Origin: Ligilactobacillus sp. WC1T17
GTDB taxonomy: Bacteria; Bacillota; Bacilli; Lactobacillales; Lactobacillaceae
Direction of reading: 5' to 3'
Length of the DNA: 64,000 bases
NCBI GenBank assembly: GCA_900110005.1
Contig: FOCC01000005.1
Location: forward strand, 62,001 to 126,000
Shown here: piece by piece, positions 7,985-16,342 of the stretch
Numbering within the stretch: position 1 is the first letter of the stretch
Layout of the letters: every line of letters begins with the position of its first letter
Made by a program: the position numbers and the translations under genes
Notes under the pieces: generated by a model
Databases searched by the model: none
What the model saw: only the letters and a program-made list of their open reading frames with translations
What the model was told of the DNA's origin: nothing

Positions 7985-8656
7985 ATGCTAAGAAATAGAA
8001 CAAAAAAAAGGCACACCCTGGCTAAACTTTTGTTTGGCTTGGGTTTAATCTTGATTGCTGCTGGCTTAATAACTCGAAAATTTAACAGCTATAATCAAAC
8101 AATTAGCCAAAGTAACAAAAGTATCGCTAATTTATCTAAAAAAATCGCATCTACGACGGCTAAAAGTACTAATAAGTCTGTGATGCGTACTCCCATTGAT
8201 TGGCAAAAGTCTTCGCAAACAACAGCCTACCCGGATCTTAAATCAACTTCTGACCTGTGGATTTTAGTGAAGCTTAGAGCCAACCGGACCTACCTCAAAT
8301 CAGGCTCCAAAACAATCTATACCATGTATTCTTCCGGTGGCAAATACCGGCAAAAAAATGGGCAAACCGTCAGCTATACCCCTATAGGCACCTATTATGT
8401 CCAAAATGAACGTGGCAAAACCTTTTATAATGCCTCATTAAATGAAGGTGCAAACTATTGGGTTTCTTTTTTGAATCACGGTGAATACCTTTTTCATACA
8501 GTACCGATCGACAGCCAAGGCAACTATAAAAAAGACGAGGCCGCTAAGTTGGGTAAAGAACCTGCTTCACACGGCTGCATCAGATTATCGATTCCTGACG
8601 CCAAATACTTATACGAAAATCTGCCGGTCAATACCCGCGTCGTTATTCAAAATTAA
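7985..8656 (+). CDS. L,D-transpeptidase (YkuD domain)
   Basis: The protein is 223 residues with an N-terminal membrane anchor (about residues 10-30), a short stalk, and a YkuD catalytic domain (about 90-223). The active-site pattern is complete: a first His in LFHTVPID, then ASHGCIRL with the catalytic Cys. Such enzymes make 3-3 peptidoglycan cross-links or attach molecules to peptidoglycan outside the membrane. Its convergent neighbour at 8687 is a related protein that has lost these residues. Confidence 0.88.
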   Translation: MLRNRTKKRHTLAKLLFGLGLILIAAGLITRKFNSYNQTISQSNKSIANLSKKIASTTAKSTNKSVMRTPIDWQKSSQTTAYPDLKSTSDLWILVKLRANRTYLKSGSKTIYTMYSSGGKYRQKNGQTVSYTPIGTYYVQNERGKTFYNASLNEGANYWVSFLNHGEYLFHTVPIDSQGNYKKDEAAKLGKEPASHGCIRLSIPDAKYLYENLPVNTRVVIQN

Positions 8657-8689
8657 AAAAAAGAACGCTCCATGAGCGTTCTTTTTTTA
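8656..8689. terminator. Shared bidirectional terminator
   Basis: AAAAGAACGCTC/GAGCGTTCTTTT stem with A and T runs on both sides lies between the two convergent YkuD-type genes. Confidence 0.88.
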
Positions 8690-9421
8690 TTCAAGACTTA
8701 AAACCCGCCATGGATCACGCTTATCTTTATGTCCCATAATCATCACCGGTGTTTTAGCAGGCAGATTTTCTTCAATCCATTGTGCATCAGGCACGGAAAG
8801 CCGAATCGTCCCATAGGCCTTGATATTATTTTTCTTAGTAACTTTACCACCTAAGCGTGCAGCCTGCTTTTTTAAAACATGGCCATTAGCATCAAATGGT
8901 ACTGATTCAAAGCGATACAAGGATCCATATCCTTTCAAAGCAGTCCAATACTTAGCCCCATATCCTCTGGTAGCATCATAATAAGATGTGCCGCGGTTCT
9001 TTGACAAGTGGTATTTGCCAACGGGTGTTTGATTGTAACGCTTTGTCTTCTTGTAATTTTTAGCTACTGAAGCGTACATCGTATAAATGGTATACGGTCC
9101 TCGTCTGATATAAACGCGCTGCTTTCTAATGTTAACTTCAATCCAAACTTTATTTTCCAAAGTCTTGGCGTGCACATATTTGCTGATATCAGGATAACCC
9201 CCGCTTAAAGTCGCTTGATTCCAAGCGGCTGGACGAATTCTTTTCTTTTGATCAGCCAACAGCTGTTTTTGTTTCGCTGCCTGTCTAGCGTCTTTTAAAG
9301 ACTGTTCGTGCAGCTTGACGCTATTCACCTGGCGGATGTGGTGCATCGTAACCATACTATATGCAGTTACACAAACCAAAATAGCTGCCACCAGCCATTG
9401 CAGAAGATTGCTTTTTTTCAT
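8687..9421 (-). CDS. YkuD-fold protein with missing catalytic residues (pseudo-L,D-transpeptidase)
   Basis: This 244-residue protein has an N-terminal membrane anchor and a C-terminal domain clearly homologous to the gene at 7985, for example TIRLSVPDAQWIEENLPA against CIRLSIPDAKYLYENLPV. The catalytic motif is changed: SHGC becomes AYGT (Cys to Thr, His to Tyr) and the upstream FHTVP becomes FESVP (His to Glu). The frame is intact with no stop, so the gene appears maintained. It may be a non-catalytic peptidoglycan-binding or regulatory partner. L,D-transpeptidase activity is very unlikely. Confidence 0.85.
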   Translation of the reverse strand: MKKSNLLQWLVAAILVCVTAYSMVTMHHIRQVNSVKLHEQSLKDARQAAKQKQLLADQKKRIRPAAWNQATLSGGYPDISKYVHAKTLENKVWIEVNIRKQRVYIRRGPYTIYTMYASVAKNYKKTKRYNQTPVGKYHLSKNRGTSYYDATRGYGAKYWTALKGYGSLYRFESVPFDANGHVLKKQAARLGGKVTKKNNIKAYGTIRLSVPDAQWIEENLPAKTPVMIMGHKDKRDPWRVLSLE

Positions 9422-9498
9422 CTCAGGATAAACTCCTTTACATATACATACACTTTAAATATACGTGTCACGCCTAATAATGTCAAATAAATCTTAGC

Positions 9499-11043
9499 TT
9501 ACTTGTGCAAGCGGATTTGTTCCACGTCAAAAATCTTATCCACCCAGTCTTGGTAAAAATGCGGTTCGTGCGTTACCAGCAAAACATTGCCTGGATAAGC
9601 TATTAAAGCTTCCCTTAAAGCCTTTTTGGTCTCATCATCCAAGTGATTTGTCGGTTCATCCAAAATCAAAAAATTACTTGGCTTTAGTTCCATAATACAT
9701 AGTTTGACCTTAGTCTGTTCGCCCCCGCTTAATAAGTTCATCGCTTTTAAGCTGTTGGACGCACTGAGTCCCGCACGTGCCAAGCGTTGGCGAATGGTTT
9801 TGGGCTCTAAGCGCGGATAGATATCTTGAACAATTTGCAAGGGGGTTTTAGAAGCATCATCCCATATTAAATCTTGGTTAAAATAGTTGATAACGCAGGC
9901 ATTAACAAACTTGGCCGACCCCTTAAAAGTCGGAATTAAGCCCAAAATCGATTTAATCAGCGTGGACTTGCCGACCCCGTTGAACCCTTTTAAAACAACC
10001 TTTTCTCCATGCCGCATCGAAAAAGTGACCGGAGACAGTAGAGGCGTTTGGTAGCCTACTTCCAAATTTTTAACTGTTAAGGTTGCTGCCGACAAAAGTT
10101 CAATATAAGGAAATTTAAAATGCGCCTGTACATTATCAGAAGGCGGATCAATTCGTTCCAGCTTATCTAAGCGCTTTTGCCGTGATTTCGCCATTGTCGC
10201 CCGCGTGCCGGCTTTATTTTTACGGATATAAGCTTCATCTTTTTCGATTTGCCGGCGCTGTTTTTCATAGGCTTTTTGCTGCACTTCACGCTTGATATTT
10301 TTTTGCTTTAAAGCAGCTTTAAAGCTTCCGGTGTATTTGGTAATTTTACCAAAGGCTACATCAATAATGGTATTGGTGATACGTTCTAAAAAGTCATAGT
10401 CATGTGAAATGACCATAAAAGCACCGGTAAAGTTATTTAAATAATTAATCAGCCATTCAATATGTTCGGTGTCCAAATAATTGGTCGGTTCGTCCAATAG
10501 CAAAACATCGGGCTGTTCTAGCAGCAGTTTAGCTAAAATAATCTTCGACCTTTGCCCACCGGAACAAGCACTGACCTGCCGATTCGGGCCTAAAGCATCA
10601 ATCCCCAATCCTGTCATCACTTGTGCAATTTTGGTTTGGATATCATAAAAAGCCTGGGATTCTAAAATTTCTTGATAGCGCCCTGCCTGTTCAAGCAAAC
10701 TTTCATCTAAATTGAGGGCATAATCCGTGTAGCATTGTGCTTGTTTGGCTTGAATGTCGAATAAATCTTGAAAAGCGCTCTCTAAAAAAGCGCCAATCGT
10801 CAAATCATGGGCTGATTGGGCGTATTGATCCAGGTAGCCGATTTTGACACCCCTTTGCCATTTAATTTGACCTTCATCCGGCAAAAGTTGTTTGGTAATA
10901 ATTTTAATCAAGGTTGACTTGCCGGCACCATTTTGCCCAATGACTCCCATATGATCTTCTTTATTCAAGCGAAAAGATGCATCCTGGTAAAGCTGTTTGT
11001 CATCAAAAGTCATCGCCAAGTCTGATACTTCTAAAATACTCAT
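9499..11043 (-). CDS. ABC-F family ATPase
   Basis: Two ABC domains without membrane segments: Walker A GQNGAGKST and GFNGVGKST, signatures CSGGQRSKI and LSGGEQTKV, and Walker B/LDEPTN motifs in both. They are joined by a charged linker (about residues 240-300, AYEKQRRQIEKDEAYIRK) corresponding to the P-site tRNA-interaction region. ABC-F proteins act on the ribosome as translation factors or antibiotic-protection proteins. Nothing nearby points to drug resistance, and the linker is moderate in length, so a housekeeping role is more likely. It is monocistronic, start ATG 11043 with GAGAGGA. Confidence 0.9.
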   Translation of the reverse strand: MSILEVSDLAMTFDDKQLYQDASFRLNKEDHMGVIGQNGAGKSTLIKIITKQLLPDEGQIKWQRGVKIGYLDQYAQSAHDLTIGAFLESAFQDLFDIQAKQAQCYTDYALNLDESLLEQAGRYQEILESQAFYDIQTKIAQVMTGLGIDALGPNRQVSACSGGQRSKIILAKLLLEQPDVLLLDEPTNYLDTEHIEWLINYLNNFTGAFMVISHDYDFLERITNTIIDVAFGKITKYTGSFKAALKQKNIKREVQQKAYEKQRRQIEKDEAYIRKNKAGTRATMAKSRQKRLDKLERIDPPSDNVQAHFKFPYIELLSAATLTVKNLEVGYQTPLLSPVTFSMRHGEKVVLKGFNGVGKSTLIKSILGLIPTFKGSAKFVNACVINYFNQDLIWDDASKTPLQIVQDIYPRLEPKTIRQRLARAGLSASNSLKAMNLLSGGEQTKVKLCIMELKPSNFLILDEPTNHLDDETKKALREALIAYPGNVLLVTHEPHFYQDWVDKIFDVEQIRLHK

Positions 11044-11125
11044 TTTTTCCTCTCTTTCATTCTCTTAATTATAACACCGGCTTGCCTTTCACAAAACGTA
11101 AATCCAGCTAATCAGCTTAAAGGAC

Positions 11126-11165
11126 TTGCAATTTTAGCTAAATTCAGCTAAAATGGATAATTGCA
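11126..11165 (+). promoter_or_regulatory. Promoter with embedded inverted repeat upstream of small gene
   Basis: TTGCAA (11126-11131) and TAAAAT (11149-11154) are 17 bases apart. The spacer and -10 are made of an inverted repeat, TTTTAGCT (11132-11139) and AGCTAAAA (11146-11153), and a wider dyad TGCAATT (11127-11133)/AATTGCA (11159-11165) surrounds it. This is the geometry of a repressor operator lying on a promoter. Confidence 0.55.
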
Positions 11166-11189
11166 TGAATAGTGAGAGGGGTGAATCTA

Positions 11190-11330
11190 ATGTCTCAAAA
11201 CGTACACGTTGGTGCTGCTAACGATCGTCGTCCAGTTAACCAAAAGAACATCAAGAAGCGTCGTGCACAACACCAAGCTGTCTTGGCTTTCTTGAAGGAA
11301 CGCGATGATGCTGACAAGGCTAGCAAATAA
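11190..11330 (+). CDS. Small basic protein, 46 residues, unknown function
   Basis: ATG 11190 follows GAGAGGGGTGA at good spacing, and the ORF runs 46 codons to TAA at 11330. The product begins MSQNVHVGAANDRRPVNQKN, has a basic core (IKKRRAQHQAVLAFLKER) predicted helical, and ends acidic/basic mixed (DDADKASK). It has no membrane segment. Codon choice is strongly biased to the preferred set (CGT, AAC, AAG, GGT, GCT), unlike neighbouring genes, as in ribosomal-protein genes, which points to high expression. A plausible promoter lies upstream and a terminator downstream. I do not recognise a family; an RNA- or ribosome-binding role is only a guess from charge. Confidence 0.7.
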   Translation: MSQNVHVGAANDRRPVNQKNIKKRRAQHQAVLAFLKERDDADKASK

Positions 11331-11344
11331 GTTGAGCAAAGCGC

Positions 11345-11456
11345 ATACCGCGTGGAGCTCGTCTGCTGACAAAGGCTGACTCGAGAGCCGCCGGCAGACA
11401 GTTCAATTATAATTGAATTCTTAATAGCTCCACATGGGCCGCTTGGGCGCATGTGG
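11345..11456 (+). ncRNA. Folded 3' region of the small-gene transcript
   Basis: After the 46-codon ORF several nested stems can be drawn. GTGGAGCT (11352-11359) pairs with AGCTCCAC (11426-11433). GTCTGCTG (11361-11368) pairs with CGGCAGAC (about 11392-11399), with an inner GGCT/AGCC. TTCAATTATAATTGAA (11402-11417) is self-complementary. The 3' strand of the outer stem overlaps the 5' strand of the terminator by four bases, so both cannot form fully together. It could be a regulatory 3' UTR or a small RNA. No known RNA family is recognised. Confidence 0.4.
11430..11456 (+). terminator. Terminator of the small-gene transcript
   Basis: CCACATG and CATGTGG, plus GCC/GGC across a single mismatch, form the stem, followed by ATTTATTTTG. 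Confidence 0.7.
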
Positions 11457-11477
11457 ATTTATTTTGCTCTTTTTTGT

Positions 11478-11509
11478 AAAAAAAGAACTCATTGCCTAAG
11501 CAACGAGTT
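11478..11509 (-). terminator. Terminator of the 31-residue membrane peptide gene
   Basis: AACTCATTGC/GCAACGAGTT stem with one A-C mismatch is preceded on the plus strand by an A run (a T run for the minus transcript). Confidence 0.65.
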
Positions 11510-11565
11510 GTAATCTTTCCAATATATGTTCGACTATCTTGCGTCAAAACTTGACGCCGAGTGCT

Positions 11566-11661
11566 TTAAAACAAGTTCAGTATAAGCACACATAAGCCTA
11601 TAATTGCCCAAAATGGCAAGACCAAGGCGCCCCCCCAGGCTAACTTCTTGAGTCCATCCAT
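11566..11661 (-). CDS. 31-residue hydrophobic membrane peptide
   Basis: ATG 11661 follows GAGGAATAAGG, and the ORF of 31 codons ends at 11566. The peptide starts MDGLKKLAWGGALVLPFWAI and is a single predicted transmembrane helix with a positively charged N-terminus. It has its own promoter-like TATAAT 46 bases upstream and its own terminator at 11478-11509; a hairpin GCGTCAA/TTGACGC (11541-11557) lies in the 3' UTR. Small peptides of this shape include type I toxins, membrane regulators and subunits of larger complexes; nothing here distinguishes these. No antisense transcript overlapping it is evident. Confidence 0.55.
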   Translation of the reverse strand: MDGLKKLAWGGALVLPFWAIIGLCVLILNLF

Positions 11662-11707
11662 TCCTTATTCCTCACTTTCGTATACCAAATAACAATTTGC
11701 AAATACT

Positions 11708-11713
11708 ATTATA
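11708..11713 (-). promoter_or_regulatory. -10 element (TATAAT) of the membrane-peptide gene
   Basis: A perfect TATAAT in GTTATAATAG lies 46 bases before ATG 11661. The -35 is not clear. From 11720 to 11972 the sequence is AT-rich; it holds an imperfect dyad (CAATATTTT about 11883, AAAATATTG about 11921) but no gene that I can see. Confidence 0.5.
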
Positions 11714-11972
11714 ACAGATACAGACTAAAAGAAAACGGTTTACATGAAAATTTCATACTTTTATAACATTTTCACAAGCTTTCGTTCGTTTTAAAACGCT
11801 TAATATGCCTTTTAAAGACTCATTTTACACGTAAGATGCTTATTTTACGATAATTAGTACCAATAACTTGCCATAAATTATATCAATATTTTTGAAAATT
11901 ATTATCATTTTCATATGAAAATATTGTTTGTTTCATAAAAAAGGAAACGACCTTTAATCGCTGCCTTTAACT

Positions 11973-12620
11973 TTATTGAAACATTTTAGCACCTTTTTGG
12001 GTGAGTGTTGTTTCTTTGATGAATTTAGCTTGAATGATCAGCCGCCGTTTTTCATTAACCCGACCTGAAGCACAAGTTACCAGCGTTAAAAGTTTTTGAC
12101 CTTTAACATCGTTTAAATACTGGCTTTGACTTCTGTCAACCACAACCTTTTTAATTACTTGATAACAATACAATTTTTGGCCATCAGTCAGATAAACGTT
12201 AGCGGTGGTTTCTAATTTAGCCAAAGGTCCAAATAATAACCGTTCATTTTGGAGATGATGGCCAGCTAAAGCATAATTTTTCCGGCCTAGTTTTTGCTTT
12301 GGCTTCATCATGCCCGCACCGGCAGCTAAATATTCATTATTAAGCCCGTTAAAAACCGGCAATTTTAAGTGTACGGCCGGTATCGCCAATTTAGCCTGCG
12401 CATTTTGCTTGGTTAATGAAGCTTTTAACACAGCTAGCGTATCTAGCGCCTCAACATTAGCGAAATTATAATCAGCTTTAATCTTAGGCTGTCCTAATTT
12501 AGTTTGATTAGCCCGCTGGGCATCAAAATGAATCAAACTGTTTTTTAGCTGCTGATTAAAAACTAAACTCAACCCTATTAGCAATACAAATACAAAACCT
12601 ATCTTTTTAACCCATTTCAT
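11973..12620 (-). CDS. srtA: Sortase, class A
   Basis: The 215-residue protein has an N-terminal transmembrane anchor (about residues 5-22) and a sortase domain. The catalytic triad is visible: His in ALAGHHL (about residue 125), Cys in LLTLVTCASG (about 187) and Arg in EKRRLI (about 199). It cleaves LPxTG-type motifs and anchors surface proteins to peptidoglycan. Its ATG overlaps the rexA stop by one base (TAATG), making it the last gene of a rexB-rexA-srtA unit. A candidate substrate lies at 28380-28844. Confidence 0.92.
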   Translation of the reverse strand: MKWVKKIGFVFVLLIGLSLVFNQQLKNSLIHFDAQRANQTKLGQPKIKADYNFANVEALDTLAVLKASLTKQNAQAKLAIPAVHLKLPVFNGLNNEYLAAGAGMMKPKQKLGRKNYALAGHHLQNERLLFGPLAKLETTANVYLTDGQKLYCYQVIKKVVVDRSQSQYLNDVKGQKLLTLVTCASGRVNEKRRLIIQAKFIKETTLTQKGAKMFQ

Positions 12621-15600
12621 TAGTCAACCTCAATTATTTCACCGTGGCTTAGAGAATAAAGATATTTTCCTTGAGCCGGAATCTTTAAGATATACTGCAA
12701 GGCCTTTTCATAAAGGCGCAGCTGTCCTGCATACTTTTTCTTGATATCTTCCAGCGGATTTTGATCAGTTTTATAATCAAATAACACAAAACCATTATCA
12801 GTTTCAAAATAGCCATCCACAATCCCGTGAATTAAGATAGGATCATCTTCTTGAATCTCATTAAAAATCATATTAGCCGGCAAAAGCATTGAAAATGGCT
12901 GTTCACGCTTAAGTGTTGCTTGATGCTGCAACACATCCTGCCCCAAGGCGCTGTCATAAAAGTGCAAAATTTTATCCACACTCATTTTAGCAGCTACTTG
13001 CGGCGTAATCAGCTGGTTAGCGACACATGCTTCAATCTGAGCCTCAATCCTTTTTGAAGTAGGTTTTTGTGACAAATCAAGCAATTTAAAAATCAAGTGC
13101 GTCGCCGTCCCGATTTGCGCTCCAGTGACTTTTTGTTCAGCTGTCATGAAGTTGGGCAAACCCAACTTTTGGCTGAAGCGGTGCGCTTTTTTATCCTCTA
13201 AAACGTCTTGCAAATCCAACGCCGACATTTCGAGCTGGTCTGGATCAGCAAATAACGTTTTGATTTCAGACACTGACTGGTAAGCAGCCGTTTTCGTTAA
13301 GGCTTCATGCGGATATTTATATAGCAACATCTCTTTTACCGCCTCAGCATCTTTAACATCTGCCGGTTGCGCCAACTGTTGGTCAAGCCAAGCCTCAATT
13401 GCACCCGTATCAGGAGTTTCCTGGTCTTTTAAATCAGCTTGATTAACTTCAGTAAGCGTAATATCAGCCTTAAATTTTTCATCCAATTCCGGCAAGGTCC
13501 AAGCGGTTTTCGTAAAAGCCTTCGTTCTAGCTAAAGCCGGCAAAACCCATGCCATAAAATTGTCATTTTGCTCACGCACATCATCATTTAATAACAAGTC
13601 TGTACTTGCTTGCGCTTTCTCCCATACTTTTTGGGCTTTGGCTTGGTCATCATAGCTGGCTGTCAACACCAATACCTGTTCAGCCCGCGTGATAGCCACA
13701 TATAAAAGCCGCATCTTTTCTGCCGCTAATTGGCGGTCGCTGGCTTTTTTAACCACTAATTTAACTGGTGTTTCATATTTGATATTATGCTCTTCATCAA
13801 CCCAATCAATTCCAATGCCATCGGTCTCACTTAACAGGTAAGCATTTTTTTGATCTTGCTTATTGAAACCATGATTCATATCAATCAAAAAGACAATTGG
13901 GAACTGCAGACCCTTGCTGGCATGGATCGTCATGATTTGCACCTGATCTTCTCCGCTTTGATCGACGACACTTGCTAGGTCATCATCTTTTTCCTGCATC
14001 TTTTTGATGAAATAAATAAACTGGAACAACCCTTTAAAGCTCGACTTTTCATAACTTGCGGCCCGGTCATACAAGGCATGCAGGTTCAAAGCCCGTTGCC
14101 GTCCTCCCGGCATACCAGTGACATATTCCAAAAAGCCCGTTTCTTCATAAATATCCCAGATTAAATCTGCTAAGTCGTTTTGCCGCGCTTTGGTTCTAAA
14201 GCGGGTTAACTGGTCTAAAAAATGGGTTACTTTTTCATAAACAGCCGGATTTGAGCTTTGATTTGCTTTTTTGCCAATAAAGGTCTGCAAGGCCTGATAA
14301 AAATCACCGCTGCGGTCATTAATCCGCAACAAGGCCAACTCATTTTCATTTAATCCGACTAACGGTGACCGCAAAACTGCCACCAAAGGAATATCCTGGC
14401 GCGGATTATCAATGACTTCAAGCAGCGAAAGCATAAGGCTGATTTCGGTGGTCTTAAAGTAATTTTCCGCCTTTTGTACATGATAAGGAATCCCACGCTT
14501 TTCCAATTCGCCGGCTAAAATCAAGTGGCTGTTTCTTGTTTGCGACAAAATGGCAAAATCGCTATATTTAACAGGCCGCATCGTTTGCAATTTACGGTCA
14601 TAAATTTGGTAGCCTTCTGCTTGCATCTGCTTAATTTTTTGTGCTACCATCATCATTTCGCCTTGGGCTTTGCTATCAATTGTGAAATCAGCTTGCATCG
14701 GTTCTTGGTTTTCCCAGCGCATCTTTAAAGGCTGCGTTGCCTTTGTAGAGCTATCTTGGTAATACAGCATAACTTGTGCTTTGAACGCTGCTTTGCTCTT
14801 ATCATCAGTTGGATAGTCGCTGGAACCGTAAACTAGTTGGGCATTGTCATCGTAGGCAATCTCGCCAATTTCTTGGTCCATAATTTGGCTGAAAATTAAA
14901 TTGGTGACTTGGGCAACATTAGCAACTGACCGGAAATTTTCCTTGAGGATAATGCGCTCACCGCTTTGCGTGTCGTCAGCATAGCGCGCATATTTTTCTA
15001 GAAACAAGGTTGGATCAGCCAAGCGAAATTGATAAATCGATTGTTTAACATCCCCAACCATAAACATATTGCCGGGTTCTTCCTTGGCAAAGAGCTGCAA
15101 GATGCTTTCCTGCAATTTATTAGTATCCTGATATTCGTCCACCATAATTTCGTCATAGCGCGCCCTTAAATCAGCTCTGATATCCTTATTTTGCGCCAAA
15201 ATATCATACGTATAGTGCTCTAAATCGTTAAATTCAAGCAGTTGTCGCCGTAACTTCTCAGCTTGATATCGCTCAGAGAATTTCTGAACCACCTCGCCTA
15301 ACTTGTTGACCAACTTTTCCGAAGCAAAAAACATGGTTGTTAATGTCGCTTCGTCGGTTTGCACGCACTGCTGACAATCTTCAAGCTGCTTTTTAGCTTG
15401 ATCGCGCAGGTCTTTGGCTTGCTTTTTCAAAGCTTTTTGTGCTTCGGATAATCCTTTGCTTTTATTTGGCCACTTTTCTGCTGTAAAACCAGCAAGTGCC
15501 TGCCTAATTTCTTCATATTTGCCGGTTGACAGCGTCTGTTCGATCAGCTTGACCTGTGCTCTTTCTTCTGCTAAAAAATCAGCAAAGAACATCATAGTCT

Positions 15601-16342
15601 CGTTTTCAGGGTCTAACATCAGGTTAAAGGCCTGGTCTAATTTGACCAAAACCTGCCTCAATTTTTGCAGCAGCAGCGGGCGGTATTTTTCCTTAAAAAA
15701 GCTGCTTTGGCTGAAGTCATCGTCTTCAAGGTGGTAATTAGACGCTAAATTTTGCAGCCAGGCCTGGGGATTAGGGTTAACGTTGGCAAAATCATAAGTT
15801 TTCATGACTAATTCATAAAGCTTTTGCTCATCTGTTTTGCCAAAGAAATTAGCAGCTAAGTCCAAAAAACCGGCATCAGAACCGTATAATTCTTCGCTTA
15901 AACTATCCCACACCTGTTCGCGCAGCATTTCAGCTTGGGTTGAATCAGCTAAAATTGAAAACCCAGGATCAATTTTAGCCTTGTAGTAATAGGTCTGCAC
16001 AAATTTTAGGCAAAAAGAGTCAATAGTTGAAATATCGGCTGTGCCTAACTTAAGCTGCTGGGTCAAAAGATGCTTTTTGATGGCAGCAACATTTTCTGTT
16101 TTAATCGCTGCGCGGATTTTTTGCTGAATCCGCTCCTTCATTTCCTTGGCGGCGGCTTCTGTGAAGGTCAAAATTAATAAACGATCAATTTCACTTAAAC
16201 GATGGCTATCCGTTTGACCTCTAAGCTTTTGCAAAACCCGCTCCGTCAACACGCTGGTCTTGCCTGAGCCGGCTGAAGCTGAAACTAAAATGTTGTGCCC
16301 TTCAGCCTTGATGGCTCTTTGTTGCGATAGCGTAAAATCCAT
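12620..16342 (-). CDS. rexA: ATP-dependent helicase/nuclease subunit A (RexA/AddA)
   Basis: The protein is 1240 residues. UvrD/Rep-type helicase motifs begin with Walker A SASAGSGKTS (about residue 20), then DEYQDTNK (motif II) and IMTIHASKGLQFP (motif V region). The C-terminal RecB-like nuclease has HGIVDGYFE and FDYKTDQ, supplying the Asp and Lys active-site residues. With RexB it processes double-strand breaks and recognises Chi during homologous recombination. It overlaps rexB by one base (TAATG), as usual for this subunit pair. Confidence 0.95.
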   Translation of the reverse strand: MDFTLSQQRAIKAEGHNILVSASAGSGKTSVLTERVLQKLRGQTDSHRLSEIDRLLILTFTEAAAKEMKERIQQKIRAAIKTENVAAIKKHLLTQQLKLGTADISTIDSFCLKFVQTYYYKAKIDPGFSILADSTQAEMLREQVWDSLSEELYGSDAGFLDLAANFFGKTDEQKLYELVMKTYDFANVNPNPQAWLQNLASNYHLEDDDFSQSSFFKEKYRPLLLQKLRQVLVKLDQAFNLMLDPENETMMFFADFLAEERAQVKLIEQTLSTGKYEEIRQALAGFTAEKWPNKSKGLSEAQKALKKQAKDLRDQAKKQLEDCQQCVQTDEATLTTMFFASEKLVNKLGEVVQKFSERYQAEKLRRQLLEFNDLEHYTYDILAQNKDIRADLRARYDEIMVDEYQDTNKLQESILQLFAKEEPGNMFMVGDVKQSIYQFRLADPTLFLEKYARYADDTQSGERIILKENFRSVANVAQVTNLIFSQIMDQEIGEIAYDDNAQLVYGSSDYPTDDKSKAAFKAQVMLYYQDSSTKATQPLKMRWENQEPMQADFTIDSKAQGEMMMVAQKIKQMQAEGYQIYDRKLQTMRPVKYSDFAILSQTRNSHLILAGELEKRGIPYHVQKAENYFKTTEISLMLSLLEVIDNPRQDIPLVAVLRSPLVGLNENELALLRINDRSGDFYQALQTFIGKKANQSSNPAVYEKVTHFLDQLTRFRTKARQNDLADLIWDIYEETGFLEYVTGMPGGRQRALNLHALYDRAASYEKSSFKGLFQFIYFIKKMQEKDDDLASVVDQSGEDQVQIMTIHASKGLQFPIVFLIDMNHGFNKQDQKNAYLLSETDGIGIDWVDEEHNIKYETPVKLVVKKASDRQLAAEKMRLLYVAITRAEQVLVLTASYDDQAKAQKVWEKAQASTDLLLNDDVREQNDNFMAWVLPALARTKAFTKTAWTLPELDEKFKADITLTEVNQADLKDQETPDTGAIEAWLDQQLAQPADVKDAEAVKEMLLYKYPHEALTKTAAYQSVSEIKTLFADPDQLEMSALDLQDVLEDKKAHRFSQKLGLPNFMTAEQKVTGAQIGTATHLIFKLLDLSQKPTSKRIEAQIEACVANQLITPQVAAKMSVDKILHFYDSALGQDVLQHQATLKREQPFSMLLPANMIFNEIQEDDPILIHGIVDGYFETDNGFVLFDYKTDQNPLEDIKKKYAGQLRLYEKALQYILKIPAQGKYLYSLSHGEIIEVD

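Noticed and set aside
11187-11452. Minus-strand ORFs of 61 and 85 residues over the small-gene region
   Set aside because: The plus-strand 46-codon ORF has RBS, codon bias and promoter; the minus ORFs read through its hairpins and have no RBS.
11190-11456. Possible tmRNA, 6S RNA or RNase P RNA
   Set aside because: No tag-peptide ORF pattern, CCA end, or conserved RNase P/6S cores; the region is protein-coding followed by simple stems.
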